Made by a program: the position numbers and the translations under genes
Shown: piece after piece, positions 14,398 to 23,211 of the stretch
Position numbering within the stretch: position 1 is the stretch's first letter
Layout of the letters: every line of letters begins with the position of its first letter
Notes under the pieces: generated by a model
What the model was told of the DNA's origin: nothing
Databases searched by the model: none
The model's input: the letters and a program-made list of their open reading frames with translations, nothing else
NCBI RefSeq assembly: GCF_008329605.1
Contig: NZ_NPKO01000020.1
Location: 1 to 53,838 of the forward strand
Direction of reading: 5' to 3'
From: Mycolicibacterium sp. P9-64
GTDB taxonomy: Bacteria; Actinomycetota; Actinomycetes; Mycobacteriales; Mycobacteriaceae
Length of the DNA: 53,838 nucleotides

Positions 14398-15682
14398 CCA
14401 CCTTCGAGCGAGCGTGGCCGTCGGTCTGATCGGCGTGCTGCTCGCGGGATGTTCGTCGGGCCCCGCGCCCGCCCCCGAATCCACGACGCGCTCACCCGCC
14501 GTGTCCGGCCTCGAGGAGGCTGCCGTCGCGGTGCCCGACGAGCTCGCGGCAGTGCCGTTCGACGAGCCACGAAGGGCATTGGTGCCCAAGGGATGGACGC
14601 TGTCGGTGTGGGCCCGCGTCCCGAAACCACGACTCGAGGCGTGGACTCCCGACGGCGACCTGCTGGTCTCGGTGCCGAGCACCGGCCAGGTAGTCCGCTT
14701 GCAGCCGGCGGGCGTCGGTCCGCGGGTCAACTTGCTGCTCGAGGGCCTCGACCAACCGCACGGCCTGGTCTTCTCCGGCTCCACGCTGTACGTCGCCGAG
14801 AGCGATCAGGTGATCGCCTACGACTACGCCGAAGGGCATGCGACCAACCCGCGCACCGTCGCGTCCGGCCTGCCGGATGCACGAAGCCAAGAACTGGGTG
14901 GCGCCTACTCCCACGCGTTGAAGAGTGTGGCCGTGGGACCCGATGGCGCCGTGTACTTCTCGATCGGATCGACCGGAAACGTGTCAGCCAACGACCGCAC
15001 GGCGACACCCCAGCGCGCCACCATCATGCGGGTGCCTCCGGGCGGCGGCCCTGCCCAACCCTTCGCCACGGGCGTGCGCAACGGCACCGGCCTGGCGATC
15101 GCGCCGGACGGTGCGGTGTGGACGGCGGTCAACAATCGTGACAACGTCCCCGTCCCCGACCAGGGTCCGTCCTACGGCCAAGTCGTCCCCGACTACGTCG
15201 ACGAGCACCCGCCGGAGTCGGTCGCCAAGGTGACGCCCGGTCGCGAATTGGGCTGGCCGTACTGCAATCCCGACGGCGGGCCTGCCAACCTGCCGCTCAT
15301 CCGCGACGTTCAGACCAACGCCGACGGCGGCAAGCTCGACTGTGGCGCCCTTGCGCCGATCGAGCAGAGCCTCGGCGCGCACTCCGCTCCGCTGGGCTTG
15401 AGCTTCGTCGATGGCACGCTTCCCGAGCCATACGCCCACGGCGCCCTGATCGGTGTGCACGGATCGTGGAACCGGCGGCCACCACGCGCACCCGAGGTGT
15501 CGTTCTTCCCTTGGCGCAACGGCGTTCTCGGCGACCAGCAGACCCTGGTCGGCGGCTTCCAGGCCGCCGACGGTTCGCGGTGGGGCCGCCCGGTCGCCGC
15601 AGTAGTCGGCCCCGACGGTGCGGTGTACGTCACCGATGACTATGCCGATGCCATTTACCGGTTGGCTCCCCCCGGTCACTGA
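14375..15682 (+). CDS. PQQ-dependent sugar (sorbosone) dehydrogenase-like lipoprotein
   Basis: This 435-residue exported protein has a lipoprotein signal ending LLAGC (Cys26). The mature part is a six-bladed beta-propeller of the soluble glucose/sorbosone dehydrogenase type. Repeated blade motifs include LDQPHGLVFSGSTLYVAES, SVAVGPDGAVYFSIGS, GTGLAIAPDGAVWTAVNN, and the late GALIGVHGSWNR and VVGPDGAVYVTDDYADAIYRL. The histidine in QPHGL and the GSWNR block are characteristic. It would oxidise sugars or aldehydes using pyrroloquinoline quinone, though PQQ use in mycobacteria is not established and the true role may differ. Its ATG overlaps the pirin gene end, so the two are translationally linked. 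Confidence 0.85.
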   Translation: MRVWLRRNHLRASVAVGLIGVLLAGCSSGPAPAPESTTRSPAVSGLEEAAVAVPDELAAVPFDEPRRALVPKGWTLSVWARVPKPRLEAWTPDGDLLVSVPSTGQVVRLQPAGVGPRVNLLLEGLDQPHGLVFSGSTLYVAESDQVIAYDYAEGHATNPRTVASGLPDARSQELGGAYSHALKSVAVGPDGAVYFSIGSTGNVSANDRTATPQRATIMRVPPGGGPAQPFATGVRNGTGLAIAPDGAVWTAVNNRDNVPVPDQGPSYGQVVPDYVDEHPPESVAKVTPGRELGWPYCNPDGGPANLPLIRDVQTNADGGKLDCGALAPIEQSLGAHSAPLGLSFVDGTLPEPYAHGALIGVHGSWNRRPPRAPEVSFFPWRNGVLGDQQTLVGGFQAADGSRWGRPVAAVVGPDGAVYVTDDYADAIYRLAPPGH

Positions 15683-15714
15683 CACCCGCCGAGATGGTCT
15701 GCGCATTCAGCGAG

Positions 15715-15762
15715 CGTGAAGCCACTGCGAAAATCCGCGCCTGGTTTCACGACGGCTTCACG
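15715..15762. repeat. Long inverted repeat in the gap after the sorbosone-dehydrogenase gene
   Basis: CGTGAAGCC (15715-15723) and GGCTTCACG (15754-15762) form a perfect 9-base inverted repeat with a 30-base loop. A second partial partner, GGTTTCAC, lies at 15743-15750. The sequence resembles dispersed intergenic elements of fast-growing mycobacteria. It could also end the upstream transcript, beginning 33 bases after the stop. Confidence 0.45.
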
Positions 15763-15904
15763 TTCGGCGATCCCACGCCGAGCTCTGGCTCGAGAAGCTG
15801 AGCGTGAACGCCCGGTTCTCAACCCCCGCCTGCAGAGCTGGCAAACAAGTTCGCGGGCAACGCAATTCGCCTGTTGCGCGATCGTGATGCAGCTGTGATG
15901 AAAG

Positions 15905-15932
15905 TTGACAGTGAGTTAGCTGTGATTATTGT
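15905..15932 (+). promoter_or_regulatory. Sigma-A-type promoter of the phosphodiester glycosidase gene
   Basis: A perfect TTGACA (15905-15910), a 16-base spacer and TATTGT (15927-15932) form a housekeeping-type promoter. Transcription would start near 15939, giving a leader of about 30 bases before the GTG. Confidence 0.6.
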
Positions 15933-15968
15933 GTTCTCATCGGGTAGTGATCAGCCGAAGGGACGACA

Positions 15969-17051
15969 GTGCCGAAGACTGCCGCAAAGTTTCGACGGTT
16001 CGGCGCGTGCGCGACGACGTTGGCGCTGTGCGCCGTCCTGGCTACGGCGATGGGAGCGCCGACCGCGCGAGCAGCCGATGGTCGCGAACTCCTCGCGAAT
16101 GCCATTGCGGCAACCCGCGGTCAGTACCTGGTCTACAACTTCGGCGGTGGCAACGCCGCACCGATGCTCAACGCAGGCGGGTCCTGGTACGAGATGAGCA
16201 GCGGCGGGCACTTGATGATCATCAAGTCCGCCTCCCGGCGGCTAACTCCCCGACTCCTCGTCGACTCGCACTCCGGCTACCAATCCCGCTGCGAACGGAC
16301 GCCCGGCGCCCGCACCAATGAGGGGCTCTGGCAGGCCTCGGAGGTGTACACGCCGCTGCAGGCCTGGAACGCACTGGGATCACCCACGATTGCGATCAAT
16401 GCCAACTTCTTCGACGTCCGCGGACAGAAGGGCGGCTCCTGGAAGACGACGGGCTGCAGCTCACCTCTTGGTGCATACGTCGACAACACACGCGGCCAGG
16501 GTCGGGCCAACGCCGCCGTCACCGGCACCATCGCCTACGCAGGGAAGCAGGGCCTGTCCGGCGGTGACGAGACCTGGTCGGCGTTGACGACGATGATCCT
16601 TCCCGTTGCGGGCGCGCCCTTCGTCATCCCGCCGAAGTCGACCACCGACTTCGATGCCGCCACCCCCGTCATCCAGGACCTGATGGACAAGGGCACCAGG
16701 TTCGTCGCCGTCAGCGGACTCGGCTTGCTGGCGCCTGGCGACACCGGACAGATGAACGACGGCGGTCCTAGCGCCGCCCGCACCGCGATCGCCTACGCCA
16801 GACAGAAGGACGAGATGTACGTCTTTCAGGGCGGCAGCTACACCCCCGACCAGCTCCAGGATCTGTTCCGCGGCCTGGGCAGCGACTCCGCGATCCTGCT
16901 CGACGGCGGCGGATCGTCGGCGATCGTGCTTCGGCGAGAGGCCGGCGGCATGTGGGCAGGCGCGGGCGTGCCCAAGGGGTCGTGCGACACCTACCAGGTG
17001 CTGTGCGACTCGCGCGAGCGCGCGCTGCCGAGCTGGCTAGCGTTCGCCTGA
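15969..17051 (+). CDS. Secreted phosphodiester glycosidase family protein (NAGPA/DUF2233)
   Basis: This 360-residue exported protein has a basic N-terminus (KTAAKFRRFG), a hydrophobic stretch and a likely AxA cleavage (Ala-Arg-Ala-Ala near residue 35). The mature part has the NAGPA-domain motifs: INANFFDVRGQKGG in the middle, and ARTAIAYARQKDEMYVFQGG then SDSAILLDGGGSSAIVLRR near the end. Four or more cysteines suggest disulfides outside the cell. The human relative uncovers mannose 6-phosphate by cleaving a GlcNAc phosphodiester; bacterial members probably act on wall glycans, but no substrate is known. The GTG start lies about 30 bases after a good promoter. It converges on the PE-PPE-like gene with a 4-base gap. 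Confidence 0.85.
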   Translation: MPKTAAKFRRFGACATTLALCAVLATAMGAPTARAADGRELLANAIAATRGQYLVYNFGGGNAAPMLNAGGSWYEMSSGGHLMIIKSASRRLTPRLLVDSHSGYQSRCERTPGARTNEGLWQASEVYTPLQAWNALGSPTIAINANFFDVRGQKGGSWKTTGCSSPLGAYVDNTRGQGRANAAVTGTIAYAGKQGLSGGDETWSALTTMILPVAGAPFVIPPKSTTDFDAATPVIQDLMDKGTRFVAVSGLGLLAPGDTGQMNDGGPSAARTAIAYARQKDEMYVFQGGSYTPDQLQDLFRGLGSDSAILLDGGGSSAIVLRREAGGMWAGAGVPKGSCDTYQVLCDSRERALPSWLAFA

Positions 17052-17055
17052 CGCG

Positions 17056-19611
17056 CTAGGCGGCGTTGCTCGAGGAGCCACCCTCCGAGGACGCACCCGC
17101 CGATGCGGCGCTCGCGGTTTCGTCCTTCTTCGCGCCTTCGTCCTTCTTGGTCTCGGACGCACCCGGCTTGGCGTCGGGGGACGCGTTCGGGCTGTTGCGC
17201 ACGACGTTGAGCGACGGCTTGTCCTTCGTGGTGTTGTCGGCGCTGCTGGACGTGTCGGCACCGGACTTGGTGTCGTCGTCGGCCTTGGCATGCTTCGGCG
17301 TGGTGTCCTTGGCGGCAGGCGCCGGATCCGTGTCCGGCTTCGCGTGCTTCGGGCCGGTCGCCGAATCATCCGTCGTCGAACCGGATTCCGTCGATGCCGG
17401 CTTTTCGACCGGCTTGGTGACGGGATCCTCCGCGGCGGGCTTGGTGGCGGGTTCCGTTGCAGTGGTTTCGGTCTCGGTGGTGGCGGGCTTCTCGACGACC
17501 GTCGGATCCTGCACCGTGGGATCGGTGGTGGCGGTCGGGTCCTTGACCGTCTCGTCTGCGGCGGCCGTCTTCTCGGAAGTTGCTGCCGCAGTGGTCGTTT
17601 CGTCGGTAGCGCCGCCCGAGACCGACAGCCGGGAGAAGGTCGCATCGGCCGCGGGGATGTCGGATGCCGTCTTGTTCGCGGTGGCCAACGGGGCCGCCGC
17701 TGCACCAATGCCGAGTCCACCGAGGACACCGCCAAGCAGCCCACCGAGGCCGCCGAGGAGATCGCCGAGAGGGCCGAGCGGGTTCTGCGCCGGGGTGCCG
17801 CCAGGAGCCGGGTTGCTGTTCGGCAGGATGCCGCCGAGCCCACCGCCGAGCAAGGCGTTGAGCAGGTTCGAGAGCACGTTCGGCGTGTTCGGCGTCGGGT
17901 TGCCGCTGAAGAACTCCTTGGTGAAGCCGCCGATCAGCTGGTTGATGATGTCGCCGGGCACCTTGGTGATGTCGACGTCCGGGAACGACAGGAATGGGGT
18001 CTCGACACCGGCATTCGTGAAGTCCCTGGTGTAGGTGCCATCGGGATTCCTGGTCGTGTTGGCGTAGCCGAGGTTGACCAGGGTGCTCACAACCGGGGCG
18101 AGCGCATTCGCCAACTTCATGGGAATCGCGGCCAGCGGCGCCAGACCCACGAGGTTGAGGAAGTCCGACGCCAGGTACAGCGGCTCGAGCATGGGCATCG
18201 TCGCCGAGTGCAGCGTCAGATAGACGTTGAGCGACAACGGTTTACCGGAGGTCACCGATTGCTGAACCAGGTCGGTGACCTGTCCGAGGATCTGGTCGCC
18301 GAGGTTGTCGAGGCTCAACCCGCGAAGCATGTAGGTGGGCGACAGTCCGGCTGCCAGGTTGTTCACCAGTGAGAACGCGTTTGGCCAGGACGCCAGGTCC
18401 GACAGTGGCTGGTACTCGTAGGTCGCGTCGATCATGATCGGCAGGACGTTGGCCGCACCCAGCTTGATGCCGGTGCCGAGGACGGGAATGCCGGTCCCGT
18501 CGCTCGTCACCTCGGTGGTCGGGTTGACGGTGTTGATGCCGAACAAGGATGCGAGGGCTCCGAACCGGGCGAAGGCGCCGCCGTCGGGGCGCGCCGGGTT
18601 GTTGAGCAGCACCAACGGGAGGATCGTCAGGCTGCCGAGCAACGGGTCGAGACCGGCGTACGCCGAGCCACCCGGCTGGCTCTTCAGTTGATCGAGCACC
18701 TGCTGGTAGGCCGTTGCCGCGGCGAAGGCGCCCATCCCGATCCCGATGGTCGGAATGACGCGGAGGTCGATGACGTCGGGAAGTTGACTAGTGAGCGGAT
18801 CGGTGATGCGGCCGATCAACTCGGCCAGCGCAGTGATGAGCGGTCCGACGAGGGGGAGTCCGCTGTTCTCCAGCTTGTCGAGCACGATGTCGAGCACGCC
18901 GTCGACGCCAAGCTTGAGGTACGGGGTGTTGTTGATCTCGTTGGCCACGCCGTTCGGAGTGGCCGGCAGCCATCCGAGGTCGAGGCCGAGCATCTTGAGC
19001 GCGGTGAACGCGTCACCCGTGGTGATGACGTTGAGGCCGGGAACGGCGAGACCGGCCAGGTTCAGCGGATCGGACAGGTTCAGGCCGAGCAGCGCCAGGA
19101 GTCCCGTCAGGGTTCCGTCGGTGACCTCGTCGATGCCCAGCAGATCCAGGATGTTGGTGAGGAGCGCAAGGTCACCGCCCGTCAACGAATCGAGCACCGG
19201 TCCCAGAATGGGAATGTCGAGCGAGAGGCTGGCGAGAATGCCAGGAAGCAGGTTCGCCGGGAGATCCCCCAGCAAGGTTTGGAGCAGGCTCTTCGGATCC
19301 AGCCCGGCCGCCTGCGCGAGGCCGGACAGGTTGACCCCGTTGATCACGGCGCGGCTGATCTGGTCGATGAGCGCTTGCCCACCGCCGTAGATCTGGCTGC
19401 CGAGCCCGCCGGTGAGGTCGGGTACCTGATCGTGGTTCGGCAGCAATCTGATGGCGGCGGCGAGGTCGACGGGTCTTTGGACCACTTCGGAGTGCACCGT
19501 GGCCGGCGGTGCTGCGATACCGACGGTCATCGCGCTCGCCGTTGCGGTCGCCGCGGTCAGGATGGCGACCCGCCGTGCCTTTGCGCCAATCTTGCGATGT
19601 TTGCCGGCCAT
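17056..19611 (-). CDS. Large exported PE-PPE-domain-like protein with a disordered C-terminal tail
   Basis: This 851-residue protein has a basic signal region (MAGKHRKIGAKARRVAIL) and a hydrophobic segment. A Leu/Gly-rich section with repeated LLGDLPANLLPGILASL-type units follows to about residue 230. Next comes a PE-PPE-like hydrolase domain marked by VLLNNPARPDGGAFARFG and ATYEYQPLSDLASWPNAFSLVNN. PE-PPE domains are serine hydrolases, but the expected GxSxG elbow reads GIGMG here, so activity is doubtful. The last 200 or so residues are low-complexity Thr, Ala, Asp, Lys, Pro and Ser with two PKHAK copies, likely disordered and surface-exposed. There is no PE or PPE leader. The ATG at 19611 follows an AAGGGA site; the frame upstream to 19662 is excluded. 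Confidence 0.8.
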   Translation of the reverse strand: MAGKHRKIGAKARRVAILTAATATASAMTVGIAAPPATVHSEVVQRPVDLAAAIRLLPNHDQVPDLTGGLGSQIYGGGQALIDQISRAVINGVNLSGLAQAAGLDPKSLLQTLLGDLPANLLPGILASLSLDIPILGPVLDSLTGGDLALLTNILDLLGIDEVTDGTLTGLLALLGLNLSDPLNLAGLAVPGLNVITTGDAFTALKMLGLDLGWLPATPNGVANEINNTPYLKLGVDGVLDIVLDKLENSGLPLVGPLITALAELIGRITDPLTSQLPDVIDLRVIPTIGIGMGAFAAATAYQQVLDQLKSQPGGSAYAGLDPLLGSLTILPLVLLNNPARPDGGAFARFGALASLFGINTVNPTTEVTSDGTGIPVLGTGIKLGAANVLPIMIDATYEYQPLSDLASWPNAFSLVNNLAAGLSPTYMLRGLSLDNLGDQILGQVTDLVQQSVTSGKPLSLNVYLTLHSATMPMLEPLYLASDFLNLVGLAPLAAIPMKLANALAPVVSTLVNLGYANTTRNPDGTYTRDFTNAGVETPFLSFPDVDITKVPGDIINQLIGGFTKEFFSGNPTPNTPNVLSNLLNALLGGGLGGILPNSNPAPGGTPAQNPLGPLGDLLGGLGGLLGGVLGGLGIGAAAAPLATANKTASDIPAADATFSRLSVSGGATDETTTAAATSEKTAAADETVKDPTATTDPTVQDPTVVEKPATTETETTATEPATKPAAEDPVTKPVEKPASTESGSTTDDSATGPKHAKPDTDPAPAAKDTTPKHAKADDDTKSGADTSSSADNTTKDKPSLNVVRNSPNASPDAKPGASETKKDEGAKKDETASAASAGASSEGGSSSNAA

Positions 19612-20139
19612 CTGACCAGTCCCTTCCCCGAAAGTGTCACGCACTGACGTGGACGTTAACACTTACGCGGGCGCCAATACTAGAAATTGCTGGCAAATTA
19701 CCATCGCAACTACGTACGGCGGCGTTGCCGCCGGGATCGGCACGGCCACAACGTGGTTCGACGGGGTCGGGTGCCGCAAACGTTGGCAACCGATGGCTCA
19801 GCCGCTTCCATTAGATGTGCATACCATTGTTGCGGCGCTTGCCCAATCTGTTCGTCAGCTGTGCAGAAGCTTGCTGAGCTGGGCAAATCCATGACGGTGT
19901 CGTCAATTACCCGTCGGTAGGTACGCCTCGCTCCGCCAGGACTGGCTGCGCGATGCGCCTAGCGGGACGTCGCCTGACGTGCGTCAGCAACCGATTCGGC
20001 CGGTGTCGTCCGGCCCGTTTTGGCTTGCCAGCGGCATTGTGCGCCGATCCTGACAACCGTTGATCTTGATGACGAAGAGCCATTGGCCGAACGGCGTCAG
20101 AATTGCTGGATTGGTCCAATGCCGACCAGTGACTGATGC
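19612..20139. other. 528-base intergenic region without a gene
   Basis: I see no convincing coding sequence here. The region is less GC-rich in its first 80 bases, next to the PE-PPE-like gene start, and must hold that gene's promoter. A perfect hairpin (CGGCGGC and GCCGCCG around GTT) is at 19717-19733. The rest shows no recognisable repeat, tRNA or operator. Confidence 0.6.
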
Positions 20140-20970
20140 CTACGGCTGCCCGGAGACCTTGCGCAGGACGAGATCGCGGACCGCGGCGGGCAGGTTCGCC
20201 ATCAAGATCACCTGGGCCTTGGGTCCCGCCCCGACCACGTAACGGGCGCGCGGCCGGCGCGCGGTCAGTGAGGTCTCGACGACGGCCGAGACCTTCGCGG
20301 GATCCACGGCCATCCGTCGCGCCATCGGGACCATCTTCTTCATCCCCGCGACGTGCTTGTCGTACAAGGCGCGTTGCTCGGGGGTCAGCGCGGCCTCGAC
20401 CTCCTCGACCATCGTGTCGGCGGTGCGCCACATGTCGGTATCGGTCTGCGCCGGTTCGACGATCACGACCGGAATGTGCCACGGCCGTAGCTCCATTCGC
20501 AGCGCGTCGGCGGCGGCCTCGAGCGCGAACTTCGACGCGCAGTACGGGCCGATCATCGGCATCGACAACCTGCCGTTCACGCTCGAGATGAACACGATCC
20601 TGCCGCGCGACACCCGCAGCCGAGGCAGCACCGCCCGTGTCACGGCCATCTGTCCGATGACGTTGACGTCCAACTGTTTTCGCCAGTCATCGGTGCCGAC
20701 GGCTTCGATCGGTCCTCCGACTGCGATGCCAGCGTTGTTCACGATGGCGTCAAGCCGCTCGGGCAGTGCGTCCTCGAGGGCGGCGATGTGCGCGTCGTTG
20801 GTGACGTCGAGGATGACGGCCTTGATCCGGTGCGGATTGGCTGCTGTCACCGCAGTGGCGTCCGCGTCGTTGCGCACCCCGGCGATGACGTCCCAGTCGC
20901 GGCTGGCGAGGTGCTCGACGATCGACCGGCCGATCCCCCGGCCGGCGCCGGTGACAAGTACTGATGGCAT
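20140..20970 (-). CDS. SDR family oxidoreductase
   Basis: This 276-residue classical short-chain dehydrogenase has VLVTGAGRGIGRSIVEHLA (about residues 4-22) as the Rossmann motif and NNAGIAVGG. The catalytic set is SSVNGRLSMPMIGPYCASKFAL (Ser, Tyr, Lys). The C-terminal extension of about 60 residues (VAGMKKMVPMARR and later VVGAGPKAQVILMANLPAAVRDLVLRK) is typical of retinol-dehydrogenase-like members that contact membranes. Cofactor choice is not clear, but a basic residue after strand 2 (VRNDAD) leaves NADP possible. It begins 9 bases after the DUF1275 gene ends and is likely in the same transcript. Substrate unknown. Confidence 0.85.
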   Translation of the reverse strand: MPSVLVTGAGRGIGRSIVEHLASRDWDVIAGVRNDADATAVTAANPHRIKAVILDVTNDAHIAALEDALPERLDAIVNNAGIAVGGPIEAVGTDDWRKQLDVNVIGQMAVTRAVLPRLRVSRGRIVFISSVNGRLSMPMIGPYCASKFALEAAADALRMELRPWHIPVVIVEPAQTDTDMWRTADTMVEEVEAALTPEQRALYDKHVAGMKKMVPMARRMAVDPAKVSAVVETSLTARRPRARYVVGAGPKAQVILMANLPAAVRDLVLRKVSGQP

Positions 20971-20979
20971 GACCTCAGG

Positions 20980-21672
20980 CTAGCCGTGGTCGGTGGTGGC
21001 CCTCGCCGGGGCGAACCCGAAGATCGCGGCGCTGGCCGCGACCGCGACGCCCGCCAAGGCGATCACCGGTGCCACGGCGAACCTCGTCATGGTCGCACCG
21101 ACGATCGCACCCCCGAGCATCGTCAGAACCACCCCGTAGCGGAGCCTCTCCCGCCGCCCGGTGCCGCCGGCCAGTCGACTGTCGAACCCGATGCCCACGA
21201 TGGTCGAGGTCAGGACCGTGGTGCTCAGCTCCTGGATGCCGAACTGCCTGGCCGCCGCGTTCTGGCTGCCGAACGTGATGGCCAACCCGGCGATGATGAT
21301 CAGCCGGTCGTGGCCCTGATAGGTCAGCACTCCGGTGCCCGCCAGGATGGACAGCGTCACCAGCATCAGCACCTCGATGCCGAGGGCGACCATCAGCCAT
21401 CGCCGCACCTTGGTGTCGAGGTGGCGTGCCAGACGCCCGCCGAGCACGGTGCCCGCAAGGAAGCTGACGAAGGACACCACCGCCGCGGTCAGGTCGATGA
21501 CGGGGTGCGGCGCGAACCAAAAGCCGAGGAAGATCACGTTTCCCGTCATGTTCGCGACGAAGACGTGGCCGAGCACCAGCACGCTGATCGCGTCGACCAA
21601 CCCGGTTGCGAATGTCAGCAGCATCAACGCGACGACCGTCATCCGTTGGGAGACGGGCGATTCGACGGCCAT
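20980..21672 (-). CDS. YoaK family membrane protein (DUF1275)
   Basis: This 230-residue integral membrane protein has about six hydrophobic helices. It carries the family signature GLVDAISVLVLGHVFVANMTGN (about residues 24-45) and FGSQNAAARQFGIQELSTTVLTST in the second half. The function of DUF1275 proteins is unknown; a transport role is often guessed. It lies 7 bases downstream of mam1D on the same strand. It could be the tail of the mce1 transcript, although the recalled M. tuberculosis order has no such gene there. Confidence 0.85.
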   Translation of the reverse strand: MAVESPVSQRMTVVALMLLTFATGLVDAISVLVLGHVFVANMTGNVIFLGFWFAPHPVIDLTAAVVSFVSFLAGTVLGGRLARHLDTKVRRWLMVALGIEVLMLVTLSILAGTGVLTYQGHDRLIIIAGLAITFGSQNAAARQFGIQELSTTVLTSTIVGIGFDSRLAGGTGRRERLRYGVVLTMLGGAIVGATMTRFAVAPVIALAGVAVAASAAIFGFAPARATTDHG

Positions 21673-21679
21673 GGCGGCG

Positions 21680-22681
21680 CTAGAACTTGGGCGTCAGGTC
21701 CAGCGACGTGACCGCCGTCATCTTGGTGATCAGCCACTCGTGGTTGCGCGGCACCATCGTCAGCCGGTAGGACAGATACCGCAGCGACGGGATGCCCTTC
21801 GTCACCGGGCTGGTGGCGACCGAGTTCGTGTACACGATCGCCGAGGCCTCGGTGGGCGTCAGCGACTCCACGGCCGCCCCGAGCACCTGCGTGTTGTTGG
21901 TGACCTGCGCCTGCTTGTTGGTCTCGACGATGGCGTCGATGTAGCGGCGGTACTCCGACGCGAAGTCCCCGGAGAGGAACTTGCCCGCCCTCTCGGGCAG
22001 CGCATCCATGTCCTCCGGCGTGTAGGTCCACAGCGTCGTGATGGCCTTGGCCGCCGTCTCGGCGATCTCGAACTTGGTGTGCGCCGTCGCGCGGTCAGCG
22101 AGATAGGGCTGCATCGTCGCGCCTGCGAACGCCGCCGCACCGACGAACAGAACTCCGGCGATGACCGCCGCGACCTTCAGCACCCGGCCCGCAGTCCGGT
22201 GCGGAACCAGGACGACGGGCTCGTCGGGCTCGACGCCAGCTTCGTTCGTGGCCTCGGCAGGTTCGGTGTCTGCGGCGACGGTGGCGTCGGGTTCCGTTGT
22301 GTCCGTACTGGATTCGGGCTCCGCGTCGACGGATTCGGCGACTTCGGGCGCTTCGGCCGCTTGGGTTACCGGCGGTTGGGCCGTCTTCGACCGGCGCCAC
22401 CCGAATCGCCTGCGCGATGCGGCAGGCTCGACGACGGCGGCTTCGGGTTCGGCGGTTTCGGGTTCGGCGGTTTCGGGTTCGACGGCAGTCTCCGTGGCCA
22501 CTGCCTCCTCGACGACCTCGTCGATGGCCGTCTCAGCGCTCGTTCCCGCGGTGTCGTCCTGCCCTTCCTGCCGAAGTTTCTGCTTCGGGAGGCGGTGACG
22601 CGTGCGTGCCGACTTCCCTTGCGGCACTGGAGCGGCGGCGCCGGTGGTCAGATCACCTGAATCAGCTGGCTGATCTTCCAC
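21680..22681 (-). CDS. mam1D: Mce-associated membrane protein Mam1D
   Basis: This 333-residue bitopic protein has a long acidic, Glu/Thr/Ala/Pro-rich cytoplasmic N-terminus (about residues 1-165, with ETAEPETAEPEA repeats), one membrane helix (VLKVAAVIAGVLFVGAAAFAG), then an outer domain of about 140 residues of the Mce-associated (NTF2-like) type. Such proteins stabilise or support the Mce1 import complex; Rv0178 would be the counterpart. It is the last of four mam genes. The ATG overlaps the end of mam1C by 34 bases, which is longer than the other junctions, so a later start is possible but none is better supported. Confidence 0.82.
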   Translation of the reverse strand: MEDQPADSGDLTTGAAAPVPQGKSARTRHRLPKQKLRQEGQDDTAGTSAETAIDEVVEEAVATETAVEPETAEPETAEPEAAVVEPAASRRRFGWRRSKTAQPPVTQAAEAPEVAESVDAEPESSTDTTEPDATVAADTEPAEATNEAGVEPDEPVVLVPHRTAGRVLKVAAVIAGVLFVGAAAFAGATMQPYLADRATAHTKFEIAETAAKAITTLWTYTPEDMDALPERAGKFLSGDFASEYRRYIDAIVETNKQAQVTNNTQVLGAAVESLTPTEASAIVYTNSVATSPVTKGIPSLRYLSYRLTMVPRNHEWLITKMTAVTSLDLTPKF

Positions 22682-23211
22682 TGCTGTCCCTCCTCGATCG
22701 TCGTGACCACCCAGCGATTGCCGCTCTCGATGGTGGACTTGCCGTCCGGACCCGTGGTGCTGATCTTCGTCGCGACCAGCACGTCGGCACCGCCGTTGTC
22801 ATTCCATCGCTGAACCCCGGCCTCGAGGACGGTGCCGGTGGTGGGTTCGGCCCGCGCGACCTGAACGACGATCTCGTTCATCTTCTCCTTGAACGACTTT
22901 GCGAAGTCACCGGTGCCCTGCGCGAGGACGCGGTCCGCATAGTCGTTGGCGTGGAACGGATCCAGCGACGTGTAGCTGGTCATGAACGCGCGCACGTAGT
23001 CGAGCGCGGCGGCATCCCGCAACTGGGTGCGGCGATAGCTCTCGTGGCCGACCGCCATGAAGATGCTCGCGGCGAGCGCCGCAGCGACGACGAGAACCGA
23101 CAGTGCCGTCGTCAGCGGAAGACCCCACCGAAACGGCGGTTTCGGCGGCCCATCGACGTTGGCCGTGAAGAAGTCGCGGTCGGCGCTGTCGACCTGTCTG
23201 CGCGGGCTCAT
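22648..23211 (-). CDS. mam1C: Mce-associated membrane protein Mam1C
   Basis: This 187-residue protein has a short cytoplasmic N-terminus, one transmembrane helix (LTTALSVLVVAAALAASIFMA, about residues 32-52) and an outer Mce-associated domain (LDYVRAFMTSYTSLDP, VVTTIEEGQQWKISQL). The ATG at 23211 overlaps the TGA of mam1B in an ATGA junction, so translation is coupled. This fixes the start; the longer frame beginning at 23268 is excluded. It corresponds in position to Rv0177. Confidence 0.85.
   Translation of the reverse strand: MSPRRQVDSADRDFFTANVDGPPKPPFRWGLPLTTALSVLVVAAALAASIFMAVGHESYRRTQLRDAAALDYVRAFMTSYTSLDPFHANDYADRVLAQGTGDFAKSFKEKMNEIVVQVARAEPTTGTVLEAGVQRWNDNGGADVLVATKISTTGPDGKSTIESGNRWVVTTIEEGQQWKISQLIQVI

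Noticed and set aside
17290..18372. Plus-strand gene opposite the PE-PPE-like gene
   Set aside because: It is an Arg/Gly-rich shadow frame typical of high-GC antisense DNA, with no motif or ribosome site.
19612..20139. tRNA or small RNA gene in the long gap
   Set aside because: I found no cloverleaf arms, no CCA end and no T-tract hairpin; the one clear stem (19717-19733) is too short to support a call.
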